64,000 nucleotides of DNA from Acidobacteriota bacterium (GTDB taxonomy: Bacteria; Acidobacteriota; Terriglobia; Terriglobales; Acidobacteriaceae), in the NCBI GenBank assembly GCA_018268755.1, contig JAFDVW010000013.1, positions 1-64,000 on the forward strand, given 5' to 3'. Shown piece after piece: positions 26,012-34,580 of the stretch. A program made the translations under genes and the position numbers. The stretch's first letter is position 1, and each line of letters opens with the position of its first letter. The notes under the pieces are model-generated. The model was not told the origin of the DNA. It ran no database searches and was given only the letters and a program-made list of their open reading frames with translations.

Positions 26012-28150
26012 ATGGCGAGCGCGCTCAGCACCGTTTGGTCTGCTGTTTTCTTATGCCGATCAGGGCAAAGCTTTCGTGAACTCGCCCCGGTCCTGCGAAG
26101 CCTCACCCTGGCGATCTGCCTGCTTCCTCCACTGGCTCGGGCACAACAGCGACAGGAAATCACCATCCAGGATCTGGTGAGGCGCATTCAGATTGCCACG
26201 GTCCAGCTTTCTCCAGACGGCGCTTATGCGGCGTATTCCACTCTTGAGGGCCAGCCAGAAACTGATTCCTACCTTGTCTCACTTTACCTGACTTCGACTG
26301 GACCAACCGTGCGCTCGGTCCTGCTGGCGCGGTATTGTCTGTCGCCGGAAGAGACCTTTGATGCGGACACAGGTGCGATTCGAGCCGCGGTGGCGCAGTT
26401 CCGATGGAAGGCGGACAGCAGGCAACTCGTCTATACCGTCCACGGTCCCTCCGGGATGGGCCTGCGACTCAGGAGCATAGGTGAAGATGGCGAGAGTGAA
26501 GTCTTGCACGGTTATCGTGAAATTGTGTTTGGCGTCTCCCGGGAATCGGACAGCGTGCGGATCCATACGGCTCAAGCGTGGGATGAACCACGCAAACATA
26601 TCCCTCCCCTGGACCCATCGCTCCTGATTAGGGATGGATACCGGTTTTATGGCCCATTTCATTTTCCCAGAGTTAAAGGCATGCTGCTTCACGCGCTCTG
26701 GGTCTATGACTGGCGCACGATAGCCAGTGCAGGGAAGTCGACCGCCACGTATGCTGAGCCTCCCGGGGAATGGGAGGATGTTAAGCCAGAACCCGCTCCG
26801 GTCTCGGGGCATATGGCGAAACCTTTTCTCTACGCCCATGACGAATGCCTGTCTCCCGACAAAACCACTATGGCGTTGATCGAAGATTCGAATATTGGCT
26901 TTGACGATCCGGAGAGAGCAAAACGTGTGGCTCACCTTGTTGTGAGACGTCTCCAGCCTCCGCGAGCCGATCTTGTGGTTCGAGCAGAGAACGAGGATCC
27001 CGCTCCCTCGCGGACGATCCTTGGTTGGCGTGAGGATGGACAGGAATTCTATTTTCTCAGCGTTGGGGCGGAGTCATCCTCTGTCTGGGCCGTTTCGCGG
27101 GACGCCAATGCCAGAATGCTCTACCGCGAAGAGGCGGGCCTTTCCGTCCCGTCTTCCCTCTCGGAAGTTAGCCGCGACGGCCGCACGATAGTCGTTGTGA
27201 GAAGCACCAATACCACGCCGGACGAACTTATAAAGCTTGATCTTGCAACCGGAAAGGTCACAGTGTTGGCCTCTCCCAACCAGAAGTTCCAGGCAGCTAA
27301 TGTTGCTGTGGTCCGGCTCATGCGAATTGCCTGTTGTGGCCATGATTTGTATGGGAGGCTCTATCTTCCGCGGCGGCGCGTTTCCGGAAAAAAATATCCC
27401 CTGGTCTTTACCAACTACCTCTCTACCCCGGGCTTTGACGCTTCGGTCGGCGATGAAGTGCCGATTCTTCCTCTCGTTGAGCATGGGATCGCCGTTTTTG
27501 CGCTGCATTCCAAGCCCGCGAATATCATTTCGCGGTCACAGGATTTTCGTTTTGAGATACAGCGTGTAGCCCAGCCTCTTGAGGCCATGGAGTGGGTACG
27601 GCGGCAGTTGGCAGACGAAGGCATCATCGATCCGGCTCGCTGCGGTCTTAGTGGTCTTAGCTACGGAGCCGAAATCGCGATGTATGCATATTGGAAATCC
27701 AGGGCATTTCGTGCAATCAGCATCGCCAGCGCTAGTTGGGAGCCGTCTAACTACCTGCTCGCTGGCATCAATTATGCGGAATTCCTGAACTCCCGGGGTC
27801 TTTCGGTCTTGGATGCGGAGTGGAGAAGCCGATGGGCAGAACTCTCGGCAAGTCTGAATCTGCGACCGGCAATGCCGCCGTTGTTGATGCAATCCTCCGA
27901 TCAGGAGGAGTACTTTGGCAACGTCGAACTCTGGTTTCAGCTAAGACGGCGCGGACTGCCGGTTGAATGGCATTTGTTTCCCAATGAAGGACATGTAAAG
28001 CGGAGCCCGGCAGATCGATGGTGGATTTACCAGCGCAACCTGGATTGGTTTCTCTTCTGGTTGTGCGGACAAGCTGATCGTGATCCCACGAAAGCGGCAC
28101 AATACGTTCGCTGGGAGGCCATGAAAAAAACAGCAGACCCCGTCGAATAG
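26012..28150 (+). CDS. Secreted S9 family hydrolase, candidate lasso-peptide isopeptidase
   Basis: 712 residues. An N-terminal signal-like segment (SLTLAICLLPPLARAQ) is followed by a propeller-type region and a C-terminal alpha/beta hydrolase. The nucleophile elbow is GLSYGAE (about residue 548), the Asp is in SSDQEEYFGN and the His in NEGHVK, so the triad is complete. It follows the receptor gene by 26 bases in the same direction. In astexin-type lasso clusters an S9 isopeptidase beside a TonB receptor linearises imported lasso peptides. That role is inferred from layout, and a general dipeptidyl-peptidase role remains possible. Confidence 0.78.
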   Translation: MASALSTVWSAVFLCRSGQSFRELAPVLRSLTLAICLLPPLARAQQRQEITIQDLVRRIQIATVQLSPDGAYAAYSTLEGQPETDSYLVSLYLTSTGPTVRSVLLARYCLSPEETFDADTGAIRAAVAQFRWKADSRQLVYTVHGPSGMGLRLRSIGEDGESEVLHGYREIVFGVSRESDSVRIHTAQAWDEPRKHIPPLDPSLLIRDGYRFYGPFHFPRVKGMLLHALWVYDWRTIASAGKSTATYAEPPGEWEDVKPEPAPVSGHMAKPFLYAHDECLSPDKTTMALIEDSNIGFDDPERAKRVAHLVVRRLQPPRADLVVRAENEDPAPSRTILGWREDGQEFYFLSVGAESSSVWAVSRDANARMLYREEAGLSVPSSLSEVSRDGRTIVVVRSTNTTPDELIKLDLATGKVTVLASPNQKFQAANVAVVRLMRIACCGHDLYGRLYLPRRRVSGKKYPLVFTNYLSTPGFDASVGDEVPILPLVEHGIAVFALHSKPANIISRSQDFRFEIQRVAQPLEAMEWVRRQLADEGIIDPARCGLSGLSYGAEIAMYAYWKSRAFRAISIASASWEPSNYLLAGINYAEFLNSRGLSVLDAEWRSRWAELSASLNLRPAMPPLLMQSSDQEEYFGNVELWFQLRRRGLPVEWHLFPNEGHVKRSPADRWWIYQRNLDWFLFWLCGQADRDPTKAAQYVRWEAMKKTADPVE

Positions 28151-28182
28151 GAGTCCTGGCGGGTGTGGCCGGGAGGCTTCAG

Positions 28183-28215
28183 AAAAAGACGGAACGCCTG
28201 GGCCCCGGCGTTCCG
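28183..28215 (-). terminator. Rho-independent terminator of the lasso operon
   Basis: GGAACGCC (28191-28198) and GGCGTTCC (28207-28214) form an eight-base stem, extended by a C-G pair, around an eight-base loop. On the minus strand it is followed by GTCTTTTTC. On the plus strand the tail is poor in T, so it mainly ends transcription from the precursor side, and may weakly serve the S9 gene as well. Confidence 0.75.
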
Positions 28216-28375
28216 CCTTGATTAGGGTGGAACATCTCCTTTTCCAAATGCAAGGATTGTTCGCCTGCTAAACGCATACTCCTGCCGCGGGAAGCAGGCG
28301 CACGGACCCAGAATCTGCCAACATTGAGGCTGCCAACTGGCACCAATCCTGAATCAGCTTGCGGGAATGCGGGAG

Positions 28376-28504
28376 CTATTCATCTGCTTCGTATGCCGCA
28401 GCGGTGCGCAGGGGCGCATCGCCTTGAGCGCCGGTCTTGCCGGTGCTCTGGACGGCCGAAGCCGCGTTGACAACTGCAAGAACTTGCGGCTTTTGGTAGG
28501 TCAC
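28376..28504 (-). CDS. Lasso-peptide precursor (42 aa)
   Basis: GTG (complement of 28502-28504) to TAG at 28376-28378. The leader starts MTYQKPQVLAVV and contains Y3-Q-K-P6, the YxxP motif that binds RRE/B1 proteins. Thr21 and Thr24 are candidates for the conserved Thr near the leader end. Asp29 is the first acidic residue that could close a ring: with Gly22 as residue 1 the ring has eight members, with Lys23 (Thr21 at the -2 position) seven. The tail ends YEADE. It is preceded by an almost complete anti-Shine-Dalgarno match and sits 59 bases after the cyclase gene. The exact leader/core boundary is not decided by sequence. Confidence 0.8.
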   Translation of the reverse strand: MTYQKPQVLAVVNAASAVQSTGKTGAQGDAPLRTAAAYEADE

Positions 28505-28508
28505 GATA

Positions 28509-28520
28509 ATCACCTCCTTT
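28509..28520 (-). promoter_or_regulatory. Very strong ribosome binding site of the precursor gene
   Basis: The minus strand reads AAAGGAGGTGAT ending four bases before the GTG, matching nearly the whole 16S anti-Shine-Dalgarno tail. This decides the GTG start. An ATG just upstream of the site is in another frame. Confidence 0.85.
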
Positions 28521-28531
28521 CATGTGAGGTT

Positions 28532-28543
28532 TCTCAGCTGAGA
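28532..28543. promoter_or_regulatory. Perfect 12-base palindrome between cyclase and precursor genes
   Basis: TCTCAGCTGAGA lies in the 59-base gap before the precursor. It could be an operator for separate precursor transcription or an RNA hairpin that protects a processed precursor transcript. Confidence 0.45.
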
Positions 28544-28563
28544 TCAAATTATCTTGCCTGGCA

Positions 28564-30450
28564 TTACGGCTCCCTGGTGAAACTCCGCACGTGAGACAGA
28601 AGGTTCCGTAGAAGCGCGCTCTGCAGCCAGCGTTCGAGCATTACCAGGCGAAGCAACGGGGCGACGTTGATTTCCTGGCCTTGCTGTGCCTTTCCTAACT
28701 CTCGAATGAGTTCCTCGGGGTCAACGATTCGCAAAACGGAAGTCACGAGCTGTCGGGCCCGGTCTTCGAATGGATGCCACTCTCGGCTAATTATCTTTAG
28801 GGGATTTCGGGAAACAAAAGCCTTGCGTCTGCGATCAAGAATTTCTCTCGGCACTATGCCGGCGAGAGATCTGCGCATTAAGGAGCGCCTTTGACCTGGG
28901 CGGAGGAGTTGCTCCCGTGGTATCGCATACAAGAACTCCAAAAGGCACCGGTCGAGATAGGGATAGCGCGTTTCGCACGGCGGAGCCTGCCTTAGAGACA
29001 AGCAGCCGAGCTGTCTTCGCAGCCCATCAAGGGTACGAAGATTGTCCTGGAAGCTTGGCCGCGGACCAAAGACCCGGAGCCTTCTCTCATATCCCTGAAA
29101 AGCGAAAGCGTGCCGCGCGAGGAAGTTGTGATCAAGCCACCTTGGCGGCATTTTGTAGGAAGGTAGCTTCCCGGGGACCAAAGGGATAAATTCCCGAACG
29201 ACCTCGGTGAGGAGGAAAGTCCATGGTTTGCGTTGGTGTAAGGCCCAGGACTTCAGGCGATGAGTGAGCTGAATCAGTCTGCATCGCGTAAGCAGGTCAG
29301 CCAATTCCGGAACAGCTGTTGGCACGCCGCCCAGGGTCTCATCTCCGCCGATTCCCGAGAGGACGATGCGGAATCCGTACTGCTGCATATGTGCCGACAA
29401 TCGCGAGGCCGCGCCGTCGGTCAGCAAATCATCCCCCGGCATTGCCGTAAACTTATATTCCGGTTCGGGTACCAGCGGGGTCTCAGACAGCCCAACATCA
29501 ATATGCAGCCCAGCTCGTCCGCGCCGCTGCTCGATCAATTCAAAGAACGGTTTTTCGTTCCAGTTGGGCTCACCGTCATCATAGAAAGAAACCGTTTCAA
29601 TTCCAGCCCTGCCTTGCGGGCCAGTGATGGTGTCTGCGACACACACAATCGAAGAGGAGTCCATCCCGCCGCTCAGCTCGGCGAGTATGGGGCCATTCGC
29701 GCGGAGCCGGCGGCGAACGGATTCGGTAAAGAGCGTTAGAAAATGTTCTTCATAGGCGTGATCGTTCGAGTAGCGTATGGTCTTTGTCGAATTGAAATCC
29801 CAATACTTCTTAATGGTCGGTTCTGAGCCGTTGAACTGAACGAAAGAAGCACAAGGGACTGCGTAAATGCCCTTGTATGGTGTCAGGTGATCCGGGGGAA
29901 ATAACGCTAGCCATCCGGCGAGATACTCCTCCTCAATCTTCAAGGAGTGTGGAGCCAGAAATAGCAATGGATCGAGGACGGTGCTCCAGACGAGGAGATG
30001 CCGGTAGAAGGAATAATACAGGTGCCGTGTGCCCATAAAATCCCTGGCGAGGATAAGAGACAGATTCCTGGGTTTCCATAGGCAAAGAGCCCAATCACCG
30101 AGGAGCTTCGCAAATGCATAGATCCCCCACTTCTCATAGGCCGCGGCTACAATCTCCACATCACTCGACTGGACGGACACCGAAGGCGCCAATAGCGTAA
30201 TCAAGTCTTTCCGATTGTCGAGGCGGCCATCCCAAACGACGATGCATCCTGTGGGGGATCGATAGGGTTGCTTCTGTCGTGATGATTCTGAAGTTGTGTG
30301 GAAGGCATGGTAGGAAATTGCTACGTCCTGGTCGAAGTAGCACCCTCCTCCGTCAGGCCCGTAGGGGGCAAGGAAAGATCGGGCCTTCTCGATCACGCCG
30401 GGATCTCCCGGGCGCGGTTCTAGATTCCATTGGCCAAACTGTGCGCTCAT
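28564..30450 (-). CDS. Lasso-peptide cyclase (asparagine synthetase B homologue)
   Basis: 628 residues. The N-terminal glutaminase-like domain (WDGRLDNRKDL, DVEIVAAAYEKWG) lacks the Cys2 nucleophile because the protein begins MSAQ. The C-terminal domain has the ATP pyrophosphatase motif ELSGGMDSSSIV. This combination is typical of lasso cyclases, which adenylate an Asp/Glu side chain of the core and close the isopeptide ring. It lies between the leader protease gene and the precursor on the same strand. The length is normal for the family. Confidence 0.88.
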   Translation of the reverse strand: MSAQFGQWNLEPRPGDPGVIEKARSFLAPYGPDGGGCYFDQDVAISYHAFHTTSESSRQKQPYRSPTGCIVVWDGRLDNRKDLITLLAPSVSVQSSDVEIVAAAYEKWGIYAFAKLLGDWALCLWKPRNLSLILARDFMGTRHLYYSFYRHLLVWSTVLDPLLFLAPHSLKIEEEYLAGWLALFPPDHLTPYKGIYAVPCASFVQFNGSEPTIKKYWDFNSTKTIRYSNDHAYEEHFLTLFTESVRRRLRANGPILAELSGGMDSSSIVCVADTITGPQGRAGIETVSFYDDGEPNWNEKPFFELIEQRRGRAGLHIDVGLSETPLVPEPEYKFTAMPGDDLLTDGAASRLSAHMQQYGFRIVLSGIGGDETLGGVPTAVPELADLLTRCRLIQLTHRLKSWALHQRKPWTFLLTEVVREFIPLVPGKLPSYKMPPRWLDHNFLARHAFAFQGYERRLRVFGPRPSFQDNLRTLDGLRRQLGCLSLRQAPPCETRYPYLDRCLLEFLYAIPREQLLRPGQRRSLMRRSLAGIVPREILDRRRKAFVSRNPLKIISREWHPFEDRARQLVTSVLRIVDPEELIRELGKAQQGQEINVAPLLRLVMLERWLQSALLRNLLSHVRSFTREP

Positions 30451-30480
30451 TAGTTTCCAACCATGTTTCTGGTAGATCGA

Positions 30481-30852
30481 TCAGCAACGGTCGATCACCG
30501 CGTAGATCTCTCGTACATAGGGCTTATCGTTGACCACTTGTCCATGAACCTCCACCCATGCATGGGCGCGAAACGGCAGGACTTGGCATCCGATATTCAT
30601 CTTTGCTGGGACACCGCACTGCCTTAATAAACATGCCACGACGGCCGAACGTTGCAGACAGAGCACTTCCTTCCAGTACCAGATGCACGCCATATCCACG
30701 GCTCCGCATACCCTCTCAACAGCATCCGGCCCAGGGGTCGCACTCAAAGGGCACAATCTGACCTCCTGATAGAGTGCGGCAAAGTCGTCTTTTGCCAACA
30801 GGCGATCGAAGTGGACGAGCCGCAAATACGCTCTCACAACAAGCCACTGCAC
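30481..30852 (-). CDS. Lasso-peptide leader protease (B2, transglutaminase-like)
   Basis: About 123 residues if it starts at GTG 30852, which follows GAGGAGG by five bases; that site overlaps the stop of the upstream oligopeptidase gene. A longer start at 30921 would overlap that gene by 59 bases. The catalytic triad is visible: Cys in VLCLQRSAVV, His in FRAHAWVEV and Asp in QVVND. The C-terminal hairpin matches B2 proteins, which cut the leader after RRE-mediated docking. The spacing to the cyclase gene is 30 bases. Confidence 0.88.
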   Translation of the reverse strand: MQWLVVRAYLRLVHFDRLLAKDDFAALYQEVRLCPLSATPGPDAVERVCGAVDMACIWYWKEVLCLQRSAVVACLLRQCGVPAKMNIGCQVLPFRAHAWVEVHGQVVNDKPYVREIYAVIDRC

Positions 30853-30862
30853 AAACACCTCC

Positions 30863-32893
30863 TCACACCGGTACACAGAGCTGGTCGCAGAGAAATGCCA
30901 CACGATCGGAAAGCCCTTCAATTCTGCAGCTCAACGGCTGAACGGGCGAGTGTCCCCGGTATTGGGTATAATCAAGCAGAATTGGTCGACCGGAATCGCT
31001 GGCACTTTGCAATCGCGCTGTCATCTTTCTCGCATGTAGTGGATTACAGGACTGGTCCAAATCTCCCGATACAATCATGATGGCTGGATAAGACGTTCCG
31101 TCACGCACGTTATGGTACGGAGAGTATTTATGTAGGGCACTGCTGTCGTCCGCGTCTTCCGCAGTTCCAAATTCGTCTCTCCAGACAAATGAATTATCAA
31201 AAAGGTGATATCGCAGCATGTCGAGCAGTGGAAACATGCAGAGAGCAGCGCAAAACAGATCCGGTCGTTGTGTGATTGCAGCACCCACCAGGAGGCCGGC
31301 ATTCGAGCCGCCAAAGATGCCAAGATGCCGTGGCTCTGTTTGGCCGGTGTGAATCAGCCATTCTGCGGCAGAAATAAAATCGTCGATCGCGACTTGGCGA
31401 CGCCTCCTTTTCGCCGCCTTGTGCCACCCGGCACCGAATTCTGCCCCTCCACGGATGTTAGGTAAGGCGAATCGACATCCCCGCTCCAGCAGAGATGCAA
31501 CCAATACGCTGAATTGTGGTGTTGTAGATACGCCAAACCCCCCGTATGCATTCATGATGGTAGGGTGATTCTTCGCTTCCATTACGTCTCGATGCCCCAC
31601 CAATGTCACCGGAATCTCCTGGCCATCTTTCGAGAAATAAGAAGTTCGAAAGCAGCACATCTCGCTGTCGTTGAATGGGACACTGCGCCTTGCCCAGACA
31701 GAAGGTGGACCGCCCGCAGAGGAATACCTGCAAATTTCGATCGGCTTTAGAAACGATTCCCGTTCAAACAGAAACTCATCCTGTAATGTGTCGTTTGCCG
31801 GGAAATGAATCGTATCGTCGGAACATAGCGGAACCTGGCCAAGTTCTCGTCCTGACAGATCGAAAACACTAGTTGCAGTAAGAAGATTCTTTAAATAGGA
31901 AACGAAAATCCGACTTCCGATGATCGCCCATTCCTGGATGACCGCAGTTGTTTCCGGAACAATATCGCGGAATGGTGTTGCCGGACCTTGAAAAGCCTCG
32001 ACAATACGCAGGTTGGGGGACTCGTGATCCGTCATTGCAAGAATACGACCATGCTGCAATCGTGGCTCAAAGAGATAGCTCGCCCCCTGGATGATGGGCT
32101 CCACGGTGGAAGTGCCCTGAAAGCGTCTCACATGGAAGTCAGTTAGTGGAATATCCTGAAACCGGTTCACCAGAAACCCAAGATGTTCGATATCGGAGAT
32201 CAGACTTAAACGAATTCGCAGATCTTCTCCGGCGAAAAAAATCACCACATCATCATGGGCATCGGTTCCCAAAACATGCCTGTATGCCGCGCGATAGCAT
32301 GGCCTTGACGTCTCCAGTGATTCGTGAACATAGTAAAAAGCGGAGTTGTCGGGATCAAACGCAAAACCCCGTAGGTGTCCTCGTGGAAGGGAATCCGCAA
32401 GAACTGTGCGGTCCTGAATATCCAGCAACTCAAACCTGCCTGTGCGCTCACCGCCCTGCTTGACTTCGTAGAGCATTAGACGGCCGTCAGGAGAAATGCG
32501 AAGCGGCCTGAGTGCGGTGTGTGGTCCCGTCCCACGCAGCGCAGGATCGACCAGAACTTCGTCAGAACCATCGACACCCTCACGCATGCAGATACAGAAC
32601 TGCTCCTGTCCTACACGGCGCTTTCTGAAGAAATACCGATTGGCGACTTTCTGCAGCGAATCGTAGGTTTCAACATCGAGCAGTTCACGGATTCGGGCTC
32701 GGATGCGCTCTCGCCCTGGAATGGAGTCGAGATAAGACCGCGCGTACCGCGTCTGCTCTGAGATCCACGCCCGGGTGCGAGGAGACTCTTGATCTTCGAG
32801 CCAGCGGTAGGGATCAGTCACTGACACGCCATGCAGGACTTCCGTGACCGGTTCCACCGGCGAGAATGGCGGAGGGTTCGTCAGTGCAGGCAT
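30863..32893 (-). CDS. Prolyl oligopeptidase (S9A) within the lasso operon
   Basis: 676 residues beginning with the usual PFSPVEPVTEVLHGVSVTDPYRWLED opening, then a beta-propeller and a hydrolase domain. The triad is complete: Ser in GGSNAGLL, Asp in SGDLDQSCNPLHARK, His in YRGHSP. There is no signal peptide, so it is cytosolic. Its start overlaps the kinase-like gene by 13 bases and its stop lies inside the B2 ribosome binding site, so it is firmly part of the operon. It may linearise or trim the lasso peptide inside the cell as self-protection; that role is inference. Confidence 0.88.
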   Translation of the reverse strand: MPALTNPPPFSPVEPVTEVLHGVSVTDPYRWLEDQESPRTRAWISEQTRYARSYLDSIPGRERIRARIRELLDVETYDSLQKVANRYFFRKRRVGQEQFCICMREGVDGSDEVLVDPALRGTGPHTALRPLRISPDGRLMLYEVKQGGERTGRFELLDIQDRTVLADSLPRGHLRGFAFDPDNSAFYYVHESLETSRPCYRAAYRHVLGTDAHDDVVIFFAGEDLRIRLSLISDIEHLGFLVNRFQDIPLTDFHVRRFQGTSTVEPIIQGASYLFEPRLQHGRILAMTDHESPNLRIVEAFQGPATPFRDIVPETTAVIQEWAIIGSRIFVSYLKNLLTATSVFDLSGRELGQVPLCSDDTIHFPANDTLQDEFLFERESFLKPIEICRYSSAGGPPSVWARRSVPFNDSEMCCFRTSYFSKDGQEIPVTLVGHRDVMEAKNHPTIMNAYGGFGVSTTPQFSVLVASLLERGCRFALPNIRGGAEFGAGWHKAAKRRRRQVAIDDFISAAEWLIHTGQTEPRHLGIFGGSNAGLLVGAAITQRPDLFCAALCMFPLLDMLRYHLFDNSFVWRDEFGTAEDADDSSALHKYSPYHNVRDGTSYPAIMIVSGDLDQSCNPLHARKMTARLQSASDSGRPILLDYTQYRGHSPVQPLSCRIEGLSDRVAFLCDQLCVPV

Positions 32894-34308
32894 ACGGACC
32901 TCCGCTCGCTAAGGGAGTTCGCTTCGCGGTACATGCGTCGGGCCAAGCTGCGGAGATAGCCGGCTGTGGCTGGATCTTGCATCCTCTCTTCGTCGCGCCA
33001 GACCTCGCTCCCGGCCGCATACGCGAAGACCGCCAGGAGCGGCGTAAGGGTTAGGACCTCGTCGATGGCAGTGCCTGACACAACTGCTTCCCACCGTGAG
33101 CAGTATGTGGAGACAAGCCGCTTTTCGACCGCTGAATCCACGCCAAGTGTGCGGCGGAGATGTTCGAGGAGGTACTCGAACGTGAAGAAGGGATTTCCGA
33201 TGTAGGCTTCCGCCCAGTCCAGAAACACACATTGCTCAGGCGAAACAATGATGTTTCCGGGGTTTAAATCAAGATGGCCTAGAGTTTCAGGAATTCCCAG
33301 AACCTCCAACGCTTCAAGCGCAGTCTGAATACGGTCTCCTACCACCCGTAACTGCGTCCGATGAAGAGGCTCAGGCGGGACCTTCGTCTGCTGCTCCATC
33401 AATCGCGCCATCGTCTCAATGAACGGCTCGACCATTCTGGAAAGCGCAGTCACGCCAACATCACGTGCGCCGGCCCCAAGTATCTGAGCACCGTGACCAA
33501 TGGACTCGATCTGCAATTGAGCCAAGGCCGCAGCAGCTTTCTCCCAGAGGGCCTCCCCTTGCACCTCTGAGAGCAGCGGCCCGACGGCCTCTCGCATGAG
33601 CCATGCATTCCAGTCTGGTCGTGTTGCCACTACAGCAGGCACATGGCTAGGAAAGAGTCTGGAAAGCACACAAGTGACCGGAAACTCTCTCTGGTTCGGC
33701 TCGCCTACAGCTTTGAACCACAGCGCCGGCCCGTCTGTCTCGAAGCGAATCAGGCTGAACGTGGGGCTGGCATTCAACTGGCGGAAATTACCGTTGAGGC
33801 GGAAGCCCAGAGGTGCAAGGACACCGTCGATCCATGTGCGCAGTTCTTTGAACCAGCCCAGAGCGGCGAATGGACCCATCAGCGACGTGTTCCCGCCTTC
33901 GCTGCATTGCACTCTCGACCGTTGAATGGTGAAGTATTCATCAGCACTGGCCAGCGACTCCTTGGATAATCTTTCAACTGGAATCCATCTGGTAGGGATC
34001 ATCGGAACGCCAACCGAGCACCAATGCTCAGCGGCCTGATAGTGAATTCCAGCTATGCCGGTTCCAGTCAAGTCATCGAGTTCGAAGAGACACACGACCT
34101 CTTCTCCCCAGTCTGTCTTGACTGCCTCGGTAAGGTTTTCTGCCACGCGTTGCCAGCGCGGAACCTTCACCGAAGGAAGAGCGAACTGGTTGCCGTCCGG
34201 GACGACGAGGATGTTTTTTCCATCCGGGCTCAACACGATGACCCTGTAATTCTCGTGCTCGGGCTGTATGACTGGCACCATTTCCTGTTTTCCCTTTGAC
34301 CAGGTCAC
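32881..34308 (-). CDS. APH-like phosphotransferase with extra N-terminal domain
   Basis: 475 residues. The C-terminal domain has the aminoglycoside/choline kinase signature GHLDLNPGNIIV (catalytic Asp and Asn) followed by VFLDWAEAYIGNPFF as the metal-binding Asp. The N-terminal ~150 residues (VIVLSPDGKNILVVPDG..FALPSV then AENLTEAVKTDWG) resemble a Nudix fold without the Nudix catalytic box. Some lasso clusters carry kinases that phosphorylate the peptide tail, usually of the HPr-kinase type; an APH-like enzyme would be a different solution. It overlaps the oligopeptidase start and begins two bases after the RRE gene stop. Substrate unknown. Confidence 0.8.
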   Translation of the reverse strand: MTWSKGKQEMVPVIQPEHENYRVIVLSPDGKNILVVPDGNQFALPSVKVPRWQRVAENLTEAVKTDWGEEVVCLFELDDLTGTGIAGIHYQAAEHWCSVGVPMIPTRWIPVERLSKESLASADEYFTIQRSRVQCSEGGNTSLMGPFAALGWFKELRTWIDGVLAPLGFRLNGNFRQLNASPTFSLIRFETDGPALWFKAVGEPNQREFPVTCVLSRLFPSHVPAVVATRPDWNAWLMREAVGPLLSEVQGEALWEKAAAALAQLQIESIGHGAQILGAGARDVGVTALSRMVEPFIETMARLMEQQTKVPPEPLHRTQLRVVGDRIQTALEALEVLGIPETLGHLDLNPGNIIVSPEQCVFLDWAEAYIGNPFFTFEYLLEHLRRTLGVDSAVEKRLVSTYCSRWEAVVSGTAIDEVLTLTPLLAVFAYAAGSEVWRDEERMQDPATAGYLRSLARRMYREANSLSERRSVCLH

Positions 34309-34310
34309 AG

Positions 34311-34580
34311 CTACCGCTCGCCGACCAGTTTGTGTTCCTTGAGCGAGCCGATGAATTCGCGCACGTCGTTCTCGACAATCTCCCGATTTGCGCCAAACTC
34401 GCGGCTGATTGTGTCCACGATGTCCGGTTCTGCCAATCCGCTCTCAAGAAGTTCCAGAATCCTCGACCCGACGGGATTCAGGTTGAACATTTGCCCTTGA
34501 TGGATGTCGAGCACGATGGCGCCATCCTGGCCGTGTGTGCTTCGAACTCCGTCCGAGACTCTGTACAAGGGCTGCCCCAC
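34311..34580 (-). CDS. PqqD-like RRE protein (lasso B1)
   Basis: 89 residues with the PqqD/RRE layout: three beta strands (LYRVSDGV, GAIVLDIHQGQMFNLNPVGSRI) and helices LELLESG, PDIVDTISREFG, NDVREFIGSLKEHKLV. These proteins bind the YxxP segment of the leader and deliver the precursor to the B2 protease. It is the first gene of the minus-strand operon, so the promoter should lie in 34581-34851. Stop and next start are separated by two bases. Confidence 0.9.
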   Translation of the reverse strand: MGQPLYRVSDGVRSTHGQDGAIVLDIHQGQMFNLNPVGSRILELLESGLAEPDIVDTISREFGANREIVENDVREFIGSLKEHKLVGER

